Source: an uncultured Eisenbergiella sp. (GTDB lineage Bacteria > Bacillota > Clostridia > Lachnospirales > Lachnospiraceae). From it: a stretch of DNA of 64,000 bases. Below the pieces are notes generated by a model. It saw only the letters and a list, made by a program, of their open reading frames with translations, was not told the DNA's origin and did not search any database. The stretch covers positions 84,829 through 148,828 of the forward strand of contig CAJUEL010000004.1 of the NCBI GenBank assembly GCA_910585455.1, read 5' to 3'. This document shows positions 25,776 through 35,687 of this stretch, in pieces (the first letter of the stretch is position 1; each line of letters opens with the position of its first letter). Made by a program: the position numbers and the translations under genes.

Positions 25776-26606
25776 TCATTTTGAAATTTTTAAAAAGAGC
25801 TCGGAAATGCCCTCGTAAAAGCCCACCGTCACCACAGTATATCCATCGTCCATGCCGTCAAAAACGTATTTTTTGTAATAGGGCGTGGTCTCGGAAAGGG
25901 GATTGTCATTGGCATACTCCTGGGGCGCCTCCAGCCCCAGGTAATTTTGCCAGCTTTCGATGATCGCATCCGGATCGATCTGATCCCAGGAAAGGGGCGT
26001 GCGCACATAAAATTCGTACAGCTTTCCGCTGTCCGCATCGATATAGGCATCCATCAGCCGGTTGGATTTATCCGCGTTCTGCCGGCTTTCTGAAAGGCTC
26101 ATCTGCCAGACGGATACGTTGTTGCGCGGCTCCAGCACATCGATCGCAGAATACAGCTCTGCTTCATAATCCGCCGCTTTTACCTCCTTGACCGAATCCG
26201 GCAAAATCCCCGCTTCCTTTAAGGCCGCAAGTCCCTCGTTACACGCCTCATAAATCTTTTCCTCTGTGATTTCCTTTCCGGAGGGGCCCTGATGATTGAT
26301 CACAAACGCATAGGAGCCTCCCACATTCTGCAAAACGCCTTCCTCCGCTTCGTCAAAAAGCAGAGAATTTTGTTCGCTCCGGGGCAGCGTCTGACTGTTT
26401 AAGCACTGGGAGAGAAGATATAGCTTTTCATTTCTGCTCAGGCTATAACGGTATCCCTCCTGCTCTCCCTCCACCGTCTGGGCATGAATTTCATTGAGCA
26501 CGCCGGCATCCCGGTAACGGGCCAGCGCCTCCGGTCCCCATATGGACAAGGCAATCACCGCCAGCGTTCCTGCCAGCACGCAGGCATTTTTCACGGTTTT
26601 TTTCAC
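25776..26606 (-). CDS. Membrane-anchored extracytoplasmic protein of unknown function
   Basis: A 276-residue protein starting at a GTG (26606, after CAGGGGGGTATCAAT), with a short basic end and one N-terminal helix (KNACVLAGTLAVIALSIWG). The rest is hydrophilic and extracellular, ending YTVVTVGFYEGISELFLKISK. I recognise no catalytic motif. It follows the OmpR-type two-component genes by 80 bp on the same strand, a position often held by an accessory protein that tunes the kinase or by a target. The upstream region to 25775 carries three TGATGCA repeats (about 25700-25745) before the amidase-deacetylase gene. Confidence 0.7.
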   Translation of the reverse strand: MKKTVKNACVLAGTLAVIALSIWGPEALARYRDAGVLNEIHAQTVEGEQEGYRYSLSRNEKLYLLSQCLNSQTLPRSEQNSLLFDEAEEGVLQNVGGSYAFVINHQGPSGKEITEEKIYEACNEGLAALKEAGILPDSVKEVKAADYEAELYSAIDVLEPRNNVSVWQMSLSESRQNADKSNRLMDAYIDADSGKLYEFYVRTPLSWDQIDPDAIIESWQNYLGLEAPQEYANDNPLSETTPYYKKYVFDGMDDGYTVVTVGFYEGISELFLKISK

Positions 26607-26685
26607 ATTGATACCCCCTGCCCGTTTCAGCGGGCGTACGCTCTGCGCAACAGATGTACAGAGCCGATTCAAAGCATCGGCTTTT

Positions 26686-28098
26686 TCAGACCGCTTCCCT
26701 CTCTGCCATAGGAAGCACGAAGCTAAAGCGCGAGCCCTTCCCCGTTTCACTTTCGATTTTCAGCCTGCTGCCATGCAGCGCCAGTATTTCGACGCACAGC
26801 GCAAGCCCCAGTCCCGCGCCGTTTTTACTTCTGGCGCGGGATTTATCCACCATATAAAAGGCCTTTGTTATTTTGGAAATTTCCTCCCTTTCAATGCCTA
26901 CGCCATGATCCTGCACCGCAAAACGATAGCCTGCGTCCTCCCGTTTTCCCGTTACTGCAACGCGCCCGTGCTCCTCCGAAGCCTTGCAGGCGTTATCCAC
27001 CAGATTGATGAGCACTGTTTTGATCAGATTCGCCTCCATGGATACCATCGCCTCTTCGCAGGAAAACAGAAATTCCATATCCTCCCGCGCCGTGAACATT
27101 TCCTGCAAATAATCGAACAAAAGCTGTACGGAAACGGTCTGGAATTCCACCTTCTGCCGCTTTGTCACGATGATGTCCAACAGGCGCAGCGACATCGCCT
27201 CCAGCCGCTTTCCTTCCGTATAAATGTAATTTGCCGATAAAAAGCTTTTTTCCTCGTCCAGCCTGCGGGAACGCAGCATGTCCGCATAGCCGATGATGGA
27301 GGTCAGCGGCGTTTTCAGCTCATGGGCAAAGGCCGCCACAAAGTCCTCCCTGTCCTGCACCTGCGCCTCCAGCTCCTTCATGTTTTCCTCCAGCGCCTGC
27401 GCCATCCGGTTAAAGTCCCTGGTCAGCTGTCCCAGCTCATCGGCAGAAAGCCGCTTTGCCCGGTATCCGTACTCTCCCGCCGCCATCCGCTTCGTCGCCT
27501 TTTTCAGCTGCCGGATCGGTCTGGTTAAAACGGAGGCGATGAAGTGCATGATGCACGCGCCCAGCGCCAGCATGAGCACCGTCACCCGCCGGTACACCAC
27601 AAAGCCCAGCTCCCGTTCCTCAAACACCTCGGAAACATCCCGCAGCGTTTCCAGATACAGCATCCGGTCCATGGCATGCAGACCGCTCACGGTCTGCACA
27701 TAATATCTGCCGGAAAGAAAAATCACCTGCCAGCTCCTCACATTTTCCTCCGCCTGCAAAAGAAGCGCGCTGTCCGCTTCAAAGCCCTCGCTGGCGTAGA
27801 GCACGTTTTTTTCCTCGCCGGAAAGCCGCAAAAGCCGCCCCGTCCTCTGCCCCGAGGTCTCCAGATTGGAGGCGATCTGCTCCAGCGTGTGGTCCTGCAG
27901 CACGTCATATTTGGTCGGCACATTCAAAGCCGCCGTCTCAAAGGCAAAGCGCAGGATACTGTTTTCGTCCAGCGCCTGCCGCGCCTCCCGGGACAGAGAG
28001 GTTTCAAACACATAATTCACAAAAAAATAGCCCGTAAACCCCAATGCTGCCGCCAATACCATGACGGTTGACAAAAGAAGCTTTAAGGAAAATTTCAT
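26686..28098 (-). CDS. Sensor histidine kinase (HAMP, HisKA, HATPase)
   Basis: The 470-residue kinase has a helix at about residues 7-30, an extracellular sensor of about 130 residues, a second helix near 175-195, HAMP (TRPIRQLKKATKRMAAGEYG), the HisKA box FAAFAHELKTPLTSIIGYADML (H near 262), and ATPase motifs NLVDNACKAS, VQDHGVGIE and GAGLGLALC. The ATG overlaps the regulator's stop codon (ATGA), so the two are translationally coupled. Surrounding peptidoglycan enzymes suggest a cell-envelope signal; this is inference from context. Confidence 0.92.
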   Translation of the reverse strand: MKFSLKLLLSTVMVLAAALGFTGYFFVNYVFETSLSREARQALDENSILRFAFETAALNVPTKYDVLQDHTLEQIASNLETSGQRTGRLLRLSGEEKNVLYASEGFEADSALLLQAEENVRSWQVIFLSGRYYVQTVSGLHAMDRMLYLETLRDVSEVFEERELGFVVYRRVTVLMLALGACIMHFIASVLTRPIRQLKKATKRMAAGEYGYRAKRLSADELGQLTRDFNRMAQALEENMKELEAQVQDREDFVAAFAHELKTPLTSIIGYADMLRSRRLDEEKSFLSANYIYTEGKRLEAMSLRLLDIIVTKRQKVEFQTVSVQLLFDYLQEMFTAREDMEFLFSCEEAMVSMEANLIKTVLINLVDNACKASEEHGRVAVTGKREDAGYRFAVQDHGVGIEREEISKITKAFYMVDKSRARSKNGAGLGLALCVEILALHGSRLKIESETGKGSRFSFVLPMAEREAV

Positions 28099-28754
28099 TT
28101 CGGCTCCTCCAGGCGGTAGCCCACCTTATACACTGCTGCCAGCTTTTTTTCCCAGCCAAGCTTTTTGCGCAGCCGCTGGACATGCAAATCCAGGGTGCGG
28201 CTGTCGCCAAAGTATTCCTCCTCCCACACCCTTTCATACAGCGTTTCCCGAAACAGCGCCACGTTTTTGTTGCGGATAAATAAAACCAGCAGCCCGAACT
28301 CCTTATTCGTCAGCGCCACCTCTTTTCCCGCCTTCGTCACCCTGCGCGCCTCCACGTCCACGGTCACATCCCCCGCCGTCAGCACCTGATTGGACTTGTT
28401 ATAGCGGCGCAGCACCGCTTCCACCCGCGCCAGAAGCTCCACCACGTCAAAGGGCTTGACCAAATAATCGTCCGCCCCCAGCTTCAGCCCCTTCACCCGG
28501 TCCCGCACCTCATGCTTCGCCGTGATAAAAATGACCGGAATGCCCATGGGGCGGACGTATTCCATAATATCATAGCCGCTCGCCCCGGGCAGCATGATAT
28601 CCAGCAAAATCAGATCGAAGCTCTCCTTCTCAATCAGCTCAGCCGCCTTAAGCCCGTCCTGCACCGTCTGGCAGCAATAGCCCGCCGCTGACAGATTCAG
28701 ATCGATCAGGTCGCAGATCGGCTTTTCATCATCCACAATCAGTATTTTTATCAT
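28095..28754 (-). CDS. OmpR/PhoB family response regulator
   Basis: A 219-residue regulator: receiver (ILIVDDEKPI; Asp in LILLDIMLPGASG near residue 53; KPFDVVELLARV near 100) and winged-helix DNA-binding domain (ALTNKEFGLLVLFIRN ... YFGDSRTLDLHVQRLRKKL). The ATG at 28754 overlaps the stop of the upstream FG-GAP-like gene by four bases (ATGA), and its stop overlaps the kinase start, so three genes form one coupled unit. Confidence 0.94.
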   Translation of the reverse strand: MIKILIVDDEKPICDLIDLNLSAAGYCCQTVQDGLKAAELIEKESFDLILLDIMLPGASGYDIMEYVRPMGIPVIFITAKHEVRDRVKGLKLGADDYLVKPFDVVELLARVEAVLRRYNKSNQVLTAGDVTVDVEARRVTKAGKEVALTNKEFGLLVLFIRNKNVALFRETLYERVWEEEYFGDSRTLDLHVQRLRKKLGWEKKLAAVYKVGYRLEEPK

Positions 28755-29878
28755 GTATCCTGCTCCTGCTCTTCCACATAGCCCCAATACGCGCGCGCGG
28801 CGTACACCAGATCCTCCATTTTCGTATTTTCATCACAGGTGAAGCGCCTTTTAAAGTCACTGTCCTCTGCGAATCCGCCGGTCCTCTGGTAATAAATCCC
28901 ATAGTCACTCACGATTTCCTGCTGCCCCGGCGCAACCTCGTCGCTGTAGCGCGCCAGCACCACCAGATCCTTCATGCCGTCTCCGTCGATATCCCGGCAG
29001 GCAATCCCCCGCAGCGCGTAAAGATTATCATGTACCCCCATGGGCTGAAAGCTCCAGGTAATCATCCCCTCATCGTTCACCAGATAAATCATGAAAATGT
29101 CATAGTCTGCGATCGTAATGCTGCCCGGCACCACCAGAAGACTTCCCAGCTTTTCAAATTCTCTCCGGTAGCTCTGTTCCTCTATCACCAGAAATCCATT
29201 ATCCGAAAGCTCCTTCATGGTTTTCGCCGTATAAAGAAATTCTGTCGATTTCCCATCCCGCACATAGGAAAGGATCACGTCAACGCTCTTATTCATCCCA
29301 AACCGGTTGATTTTGTCGGAAATCCGGAAATCCCGGTAAAATCCGTTTTCTCCCGCAAATAAAACCTCTCCGACCTGGTATGGCTTCCGGGTTTGATTCG
29401 CTCCCCTGCTGCAGGACGCGATCAGCACGATGTCCGTTTTGAGATCCCCATTCACGTCCTGAAAGGAGACCGCCGAAATATCCCGCACCAGCTGCGCAAG
29501 GCTCCCGTCCCGGACAAAGTTCATCGCAAGCTGATCGGTTCTGTAAACAATCCGCTCCTCTTCATCCGCAAAAAACAGGATCAGCCGGTGATACCGTTCA
29601 TCCAGCGCGGGCACAAAAAACACCTCGCCCAGACTTTCCAGCGTCACCGTAAACACCTGCTCTTCCAGCACGCAAAATCCGTTTTCTTCGATTTGTGACC
29701 GGTTTTTTACGCCATTAAGCCGTTCCTGATATGCCCGGTATTCCTCCCGCAGCTCTGTAAGCTCCCTGCCCGCCTCTTTTTCGCCTTCCGCATCCGCAGC
29801 CTTCACCTTCGGCAGCTCTGTGCTGCACAGCAGAAGCAGCGCGAACATGAGCAGTACGCTTTTCATTATTTTCTTCAT
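28751..29878 (-). CDS. Secreted FG-GAP/VCBS-like repeat protein
   Basis: A 375-residue exported protein with signal peptide MKKIMKSVLLMFALLLLCST. Two calcium-loop-like motifs, VNGDLKTDIVLIAS (about 145) and DIDGDGMKDLVVLARYS (about 320), are typical of FG-GAP or VCBS beta-propeller blades. The ATG at 29878 follows GGCAGGAGAGGCAT. Its stop overlaps the response-regulator start, so it is translated with the two-component system and may be its extracellular sensor accessory. The exact family is uncertain. Confidence 0.7.
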   Translation of the reverse strand: MKKIMKSVLLMFALLLLCSTELPKVKAADAEGEKEAGRELTELREEYRAYQERLNGVKNRSQIEENGFCVLEEQVFTVTLESLGEVFFVPALDERYHRLILFFADEEERIVYRTDQLAMNFVRDGSLAQLVRDISAVSFQDVNGDLKTDIVLIASCSRGANQTRKPYQVGEVLFAGENGFYRDFRISDKINRFGMNKSVDVILSYVRDGKSTEFLYTAKTMKELSDNGFLVIEEQSYRREFEKLGSLLVVPGSITIADYDIFMIYLVNDEGMITWSFQPMGVHDNLYALRGIACRDIDGDGMKDLVVLARYSDEVAPGQQEIVSDYGIYYQRTGGFAEDSDFKRRFTCDENTKMEDLVYAARAYWGYVEEQEQDT

Positions 29879-29989
29879 ATGCCTCTCCTGCCGGACACTC
29901 CCCACTGCCAAATGCCGTTATTTTATCCGCAGCCTGCCTGCAAGCATCAGACATCCTGCCTGTCATACCCAAATTACCGGTTTATACCC

Positions 29990-32431
29990 CTATTGCGCAT
30001 AGCCGTCCTCATCGAATGTGACCGTCTCACCCTCCACAGTCGCGGTCGTGCTTCGCAGAAAGCTGCCGTCCTCCTGCCGGTATTTCCAGCCGGAATCGTC
30101 CTTTTTCCAGCCCGTCACGGCGACGCCCTTTGCCAGATAGGAGTTCAACTGCAATTTCTCTCTCGTTTCATCATCCTGAAAATGCCACCACTCGGAGGAC
30201 AGACCACGGAAGCCCACGCCCAGCATATATTCCGAAAGCAGCTTCGCGTTATCATTGTTTAAGGCCAGAATGGCATTCCAGCTCAAATCATGCATCTGTG
30301 TCTGCATGGGAAGCTCTTCATCTGCATTCCGCTCCACCAGCGTCAGATCCAGCGCAATGCCCCGGTTATGGGCGGAGGTCACAGCCGCCAGGAATGCGGA
30401 AAGCTTGAAGGTGCCGTTGGTCATCACCTCCCGGTAGGTCGGTCCGGGCTCCTCCAATATGATATTTTCCATGCCGGGCACATATCCGCCCGCCGCGAAA
30501 ATTTCCAGCTGCTCCTGGGTCAGCCCCATCAGAAATTCCTCCAGCGTCACCTTCGGCGCCTCTTCTTCCCCTTCCGGCACATCCGCAATCAACCCTGCCT
30601 CCCGTGCTTTGGCAAGACCTGCCGCCAACGCCGCCAGCCAGGCATTCTGTATCTCCTCAGGCATCCACTCCTCCATGCCAGCTTCAAGACCTTCCTCCGG
30701 TCCGGCTTCCTTTCCTTCCGCCATGCCCTTGCCTTCTCCTGCGCCCTCCGGCATGTCGTCTCCCTCTTCCTGCTTTAACCGCTCTCTCTCCGCTTTTTCT
30801 TCCTTGGCGCGGGTTGCCCTTTCATAGCGGGTCAGATCTTCCTCCTCTGTTTCCGGTTCTTCGGGCGCTTTTGGCTCTTCCGGTTCTTTTCCTTCCGCCG
30901 TTTCGCCTTCCTCTTCCTCCTCTGTCTCCACCGGCGTGTCCAAAAGCTCCGATACGGTGTCATACAGATACCGGGTCGCCTCATTCGGCCGGAAAGCGTC
31001 GTAAATGCGCAGGCAATAACCGTCCTCCCAGACCTGCTTTGCCGCCTCCAAAAGCCTGTCCGCACAGGGATACAGATAGGGCACCAGAAGATCGTCGTTT
31101 TCCAGGCAGATCGCTTCATATCCATCGATGACAGTTCCTGTGATCTCCGGAATGTCATACTCATGTACGCGGAAAATGGAATCATAGCTGTTGGTAATAT
31201 TGTATTCGCACAAATCGCCCAGATACTCGGGCAGATTGATCATGCAATAGCCGGCATCCACATAGCCGTAGGTTCCCTGATACCGCACGGAAAACCGCCC
31301 GTTTTCCTCTCCCAGCACGCACAGCGCCGTCCCTGCAGGCACCTCGTCCGCCACCTCATCGCCCTGCGCATCCTCATACAGCTCCAGTCCAATGACCGGC
31401 CATACCGTGCAATAAAGCGGAGAGGTCTGGGTCCAAAAGCTGATTTCAGAAGGCCCTGCCGCAAAAATGTCCGCTTCCTTCTGTTCTACACTGTCATAAA
31501 CGATGACCCGGAAACGCTGTTGGGCACAGGAGGGCAGATGCCCGGTCTCATAGCTTAAGCTATCCGACCAGTCATAAAGCCCGAGCGTGACCCAGGCCTC
31601 CTCTTCCTCCGACCAGCGCTGCAGCTCACACTGCGCTCCCCGGGTTTCCTCCCAGTGCAGGTCATAGGTATTGTCTCCTGTTTCGGTATAGGTCAGAAGC
31701 GGATCTTCTCCCAAAAGCTCCTCCCGCTCCACCGTCACCGCATCCGACATCGTTCCATAGTACAGACAACCGTCTCCGCTGCGGATCGCCTGCACACACA
31801 GCGCCAGCGGCTCCTCCCGTCCGGGCAGGTCAAAATCTCCATCCGCTCCGAACTGCAGGCTGACGCTGCCCTCCTGCTTTTCCCCAAACAGCTGCCAGCG
31901 CCCTCCCTCATCCGCATAATACAGCTCATACCGGTTTTTTTCATCCGCTTCCCAGGAAAGCGTCGCGCTTTTCTTCTCCGGATCTGCCCTAACCGTCAAA
32001 GCAGGGCAGTCCAGCTCCACCGGAATGACCGTCGCCTCCTGGGCGTCGCTTGCGCTTTCACAGGGCTCCCCCAGCAGGTTGGTGGTATAACGGACTGCCT
32101 GAAATTTCAGACGGAGCGCTTTCCCATCCTCCACATCGGACAATACCGTAGAATTTTGTGTATATTCTCCATATAAAGCATATTGACCGGATTCTTCCTC
32201 CAGCCGATAGATCCGAAGCAGATCCGCGTTCGAGGGCTCTGCCCAGGTGAGCGTCATCCGGTCGCCTTCCACGCCGATCCGAAATTCCCCTTCTCCAAGC
32301 GTCGGCTTCGCCCCCCGGGGCATGTGCGCGATCCGCCATCCGCCGAATGCTGCCGCTGCCAAAAGCACCAGCACCAAAAGGAGTATGACCGGCACAAGGC
32401 CGCTTCTTTCCTGTTCGTCACTTTTCCTCAT
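29990..32431 (-). CDS. M15 family D-Ala-D-Ala (di)peptidase with Fn3-like, SH3 and acidic insert regions
   Basis: An 813-residue membrane-anchored peptidoglycan peptidase. Order: N-terminal helix (LVPVILLLVLVLLAAAAFGG), three to four beta-rich Fn3-like modules to about residue 310, an SH3-like module (about 345-395), then a VanX/DdpX-like M15 domain. Its first half has LRIYDAFRPNEATRYLYD, its second half SAHNRGIALDL (zinc His and Asp) and SEWWHF (catalytic Glu and zinc His). Between the halves sits an insertion of roughly 180 residues, very acidic at first (ETEEEEEGETAEGKEPEEP) and helical later. The ATG at 32431 follows TTGGGAGG. The other envelope genes follow on the same strand. Confidence 0.85.
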   Translation of the reverse strand: MRKSDEQERSGLVPVILLLVLVLLAAAAFGGWRIAHMPRGAKPTLGEGEFRIGVEGDRMTLTWAEPSNADLLRIYRLEEESGQYALYGEYTQNSTVLSDVEDGKALRLKFQAVRYTTNLLGEPCESASDAQEATVIPVELDCPALTVRADPEKKSATLSWEADEKNRYELYYADEGGRWQLFGEKQEGSVSLQFGADGDFDLPGREEPLALCVQAIRSGDGCLYYGTMSDAVTVEREELLGEDPLLTYTETGDNTYDLHWEETRGAQCELQRWSEEEEAWVTLGLYDWSDSLSYETGHLPSCAQQRFRVIVYDSVEQKEADIFAAGPSEISFWTQTSPLYCTVWPVIGLELYEDAQGDEVADEVPAGTALCVLGEENGRFSVRYQGTYGYVDAGYCMINLPEYLGDLCEYNITNSYDSIFRVHEYDIPEITGTVIDGYEAICLENDDLLVPYLYPCADRLLEAAKQVWEDGYCLRIYDAFRPNEATRYLYDTVSELLDTPVETEEEEEGETAEGKEPEEPKAPEEPETEEEDLTRYERATRAKEEKAERERLKQEEGDDMPEGAGEGKGMAEGKEAGPEEGLEAGMEEWMPEEIQNAWLAALAAGLAKAREAGLIADVPEGEEEAPKVTLEEFLMGLTQEQLEIFAAGGYVPGMENIILEEPGPTYREVMTNGTFKLSAFLAAVTSAHNRGIALDLTLVERNADEELPMQTQMHDLSWNAILALNNDNAKLLSEYMLGVGFRGLSSEWWHFQDDETREKLQLNSYLAKGVAVTGWKKDDSGWKYRQEDGSFLRSTTATVEGETVTFDEDGYAQ

Positions 32432-32493
32432 AATTCCTCCCAAATCATGTCATGACAGCCTGCGCCGCCTTTTGGCGCCGCGCTGCCGTACCG

Positions 32494-33870
32494 TCAAATC
32501 TTGATCTGCGTCCATTTCCCCATACGGAACCGGATGGATGCGAACAAAAACCGGGACAGCTGATCCGCCACCACGCCCAGCCAGATGCCGATAATCCCCC
32601 ATCCAAGCACATAGCAGCCCAGCCAGGACACCAGCGTCCGGATCAGCGTAACGCTGATTGTGGAAGCGATCGCCGTATAAAGCGTATCCCCCGCCCCCCG
32701 CAGGCATCCCATATAAATGACCTGTGAAATCTGCAATATAACGATAAAAATGATCACCCGCGTGATGCCCGTACCGATTTCCACAATCTGCGGCTCCTTA
32801 AAATACAGGCTGTACAGCCACCTGCCGCCGAAAAAGTATAGCACGCTCAATCCGGCTGAAATCGCCGCACCCACCTTCCGGCAGGTGCTTCCGTAGCGCT
32901 TTGCCAGCTCCGGATCATTTTCTCCCAGGCTTCTGCCGATGAGCGCCACCGCTGCCGCCTGCAGGCCGTCCCCAAAGGAAAAGGAAAGCCCCATGATGTT
33001 CATCGCCACCTGATGTGCCGCCATGGCGTCATTCCCCTGGTGTGCCGCCATCAGGGAGGTCATCATGAAGCCGATCCGCATCAGAATCTGTTCAAAAAAG
33101 ACGCTGTAGCCCACCGAAATCAGGCGGTGCAATGCCGCCAAAGCGGGACGGAGCTTTTTCTCCAATATGAAAGGAATGCTGACGAAATTGTCCTTTTTAC
33201 AGACGGACAGCACGCTCATGACACAAGCCACCACCGTCCCCAGCACCGTTGCCAGCGCCGCGCCGTGAATGCCCAGCGCCGGAAAGCCCAGATGCCCGCC
33301 GATGAGCAAATAGTTGAAAACAATGTTAACCACATTGGAGGTCACGTTTGTGCGCATGGTGATCTTCGTATTGCCCGCGCCCCGCTGCGCGGCGTTAATG
33401 ACCATCTGCAGACAGTTGAAAATCATGCCTCCCATAATAATCCGGAAATAGGCGACCGCGCCGTCATGGGTTTCCGGCGTGGAACCGCAAAAATGAATGA
33501 TCGGTCCGGCAAGGGACACCATCAGGATGCTGATGAGGACCGCCATGACCGCCACGAAGCATACGCTGGTAAACGCCAGCACATTGGCGTCCTCCCGTTT
33601 CCCTTCTCCCTTCCGCCGCGCCACCAGCGCGGATACGGATATGTTCGTCGCAAAAAACAGGGCGAGTCCGATGAACTTCGGCTGTGTCGTCAGTCCCACC
33701 GCCGCTACCGAATAAGCGCCCATGGTGCTGACCATAAAGGAATCCACCAATCCCGCAAAGGCCGTAAAAAACGATTCCAGAATCGCCGGCCACGCCATCC
33801 CCCACGTATTTTTCAAAATCTGTCTGTTATCCTTCACGTCCGTTCCCCCTGTTGCGTCCTTTTCTGCCAT
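32494..33870 (-). CDS. MATE family efflux transporter
   Basis: A multidrug and toxin extrusion protein of 458 residues with about twelve hydrophobic segments in two homologous halves, driven by Na+ or H+. Family signatures include MAWPAILESFFTAFAGLVDSFMV near the start and GLTTQPKFIGLALFFATNISVSALVARRKGEG (about 57-88). The substrate cannot be predicted. It lies upstream of the M15 peptidase on the same strand with a 62-bp gap containing a small GC-rich hairpin but no T-run. Confidence 0.92.
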   Translation of the reverse strand: MAEKDATGGTDVKDNRQILKNTWGMAWPAILESFFTAFAGLVDSFMVSTMGAYSVAAVGLTTQPKFIGLALFFATNISVSALVARRKGEGKREDANVLAFTSVCFVAVMAVLISILMVSLAGPIIHFCGSTPETHDGAVAYFRIIMGGMIFNCLQMVINAAQRGAGNTKITMRTNVTSNVVNIVFNYLLIGGHLGFPALGIHGAALATVLGTVVACVMSVLSVCKKDNFVSIPFILEKKLRPALAALHRLISVGYSVFFEQILMRIGFMMTSLMAAHQGNDAMAAHQVAMNIMGLSFSFGDGLQAAAVALIGRSLGENDPELAKRYGSTCRKVGAAISAGLSVLYFFGGRWLYSLYFKEPQIVEIGTGITRVIIFIVILQISQVIYMGCLRGAGDTLYTAIASTISVTLIRTLVSWLGCYVLGWGIIGIWLGVVADQLSRFLFASIRFRMGKWTQIKI

Positions 33871-33930
33871 GCTTTGCCACTCTCCCTATTGTATATGCAA
33901 ATGAAATTTTTTTCAATGGATATCGCAAAC

Positions 33931-33974
33931 AAAAAGACATCAGACTGCCTTTGTGAGCCTGATGTCTTTTCTTC
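33931..33974. terminator. Terminator after the AAA/PD-(D/E)XK gene
   Basis: AAAGACATCAG and CTGATGTCTTTT form an 11-bp stem with a T/A-run on each side. It stands 9 bp past the stop codon of the gene at 33983. Confidence 0.85.
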
Positions 33975-33982
33975 AACGGATT

Positions 33983-35557
33983 TTACTTTCTTTGAAATTT
34001 CTCAATTTTACAGGTGTGTATTTTGCTCTTTGAATCATAGTTAATTCCAACAAGCAAAATATCACTGCCATATTTTTTAAACACCTGTGGATAATCATTC
34101 CTCTTTATTTGCCCAATTGCCCCCAGATCAGTCTTGTTCCATTTCAGTTCAATCAGAATGACCGGCAGGGACGACGCTCTTCTAGGCACGTAAACAATAT
34201 CCGCATAACCATGACCTGACGGCAGCTCATTTATAATTACATATTCATCCAGACAACTGATATAGGCCAATCGGATCGTGCTACGAAGTGCTTCTTCATT
34301 ATTGTAGGCAATTGGCGCTGCGCTCATCTTATGTGCTTCTTCTATCGCTGCAGCCACCGCTTCCTCGTCCATATGCAGCGTCTGCTTTAAGAGATTATCA
34401 GAATTTTTGATCAGCCTTGCAATTTCCGTATGCTTTCCCGCCGTCACAGCCCGGACAAATTCCTGTTTCACCTCTTCATTCGGAATAAATGCCATTTTCT
34501 TTTCAGAATCATAAGCAAGATATCCCAGATGGATGAGCAGGGTCAAAACATCATCCTTCCTCTTTATATTTGTCATATCATTCTGAAAGGTTCCCACATC
34601 AACAATAACGCCTTCTCCGCCAAGCATCTGTACGATGGCTTCCTTTAGCCCATCTTCATTCAAATCAATATAAATTCTAAGAGATTCATAAGTCTCCGTC
34701 CGCGTCCAATAGCTGCCAAACTCCGTCCGCTCGATCGCCTCCATAACGGAATTGGGATTATATACGGAATCTGCCTGCCGGAAAACATATCCGTCATACC
34801 AGCGTTTCATTCCTGAAAAATCCGCATGATATTGTTCACAAAGCTGTTTTACTTCCGTTTCCGTAAAGCCTATATATTTCGCAAGATTGCCCGGACTAAG
34901 CATCGTATATTCCCTGAAATCCGAGACAGCTGACTGGTTTCCATATTTTTTGATCGGAAGGATACCAGTCATATAGGCAGCTTCAAAAACGGTGTCTGTC
35001 CAACTGCTTTTGAACAGGCTCCTCAGAAAATCAATGTACGCTTTTTGAAGTCTCAAATCCTCCTTTGCCTCACGGAAAATTGCATCCCATTCATCGATAA
35101 TCATAATGAACTTATTACCTGTCGCCTCAGTGACATAAAACAACGTGTCCGCCAAAGCACGGTCCTGCCTGACGTCCGGATAAATTTGCCGCACCTCTTC
35201 CACAACCGCATCGTTCATATCATTCACAACATTTCCAATATCCAAAGCCTTCGATAAAAAAAGCGTGATATCCAGATAAATGACGTCATACCGATTCAAA
35301 TATTTTTCATAGGACACATCCTTTGCTATATCCAGCCCCGTAAACAAATGACGGGAATCACAGCTTTTGTCATAATATGCGCACAGCATTTTCGCTGCAA
35401 AAGACTTTCCAAAGCGGCGCGGCCTGCTGACACATGTCAGCTTTCGTGTCGTTCCGAGAGTGCTATTTATAAACCGGATCATTTCGGTTTTATCCACATA
35501 AATATCCCTGGTCATAGCCATAAAACCGGCATTTCCCATGTTCAGATATTTTCCCAT
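33983..35557 (-). CDS. AAA-ATPase-like / PD-(D/E)XK nuclease-superfamily protein
   Basis: A 524-residue protein of the family abundant in gut Firmicutes and Bacteroidetes (AAA-ATPase_like plus PDDEXK_9 domains). The N-terminal ATPase has the Walker A-like SRPRRFGKSFAAKML (about 44-58) and IIDEWD (about 153-158). The C-terminal nuclease-like domain has GYADIVYVP...VILIELKWNK, with Asp and Glu-x-Lys of a PD-(D/E)XK core. The biological role is unproven; suggestions for the family include mobile elements and defence. The ATG at 35557 follows GCAGGAGG. Codon use is more AT-rich than the neighbours, suggesting recent transfer. Confidence 0.85.
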   Translation of the reverse strand: MGKYLNMGNAGFMAMTRDIYVDKTEMIRFINSTLGTTRKLTCVSRPRRFGKSFAAKMLCAYYDKSCDSRHLFTGLDIAKDVSYEKYLNRYDVIYLDITLFLSKALDIGNVVNDMNDAVVEEVRQIYPDVRQDRALADTLFYVTEATGNKFIMIIDEWDAIFREAKEDLRLQKAYIDFLRSLFKSSWTDTVFEAAYMTGILPIKKYGNQSAVSDFREYTMLSPGNLAKYIGFTETEVKQLCEQYHADFSGMKRWYDGYVFRQADSVYNPNSVMEAIERTEFGSYWTRTETYESLRIYIDLNEDGLKEAIVQMLGGEGVIVDVGTFQNDMTNIKRKDDVLTLLIHLGYLAYDSEKKMAFIPNEEVKQEFVRAVTAGKHTEIARLIKNSDNLLKQTLHMDEEAVAAAIEEAHKMSAAPIAYNNEEALRSTIRLAYISCLDEYVIINELPSGHGYADIVYVPRRASSLPVILIELKWNKTDLGAIGQIKRNDYPQVFKKYGSDILLVGINYDSKSKIHTCKIEKFQRK

Positions 35558-35687
35558 AGCATGACCGCCTCCTGCTTTGCTATTCTCATGATGCAGGCTA
35601 ACAGCTTACATCTGTCAATATTGTACCTTAAATCCGGTAATTACACAATTGACAATCTTGAAAATGTTGTAACAATTGTAGCAATTC

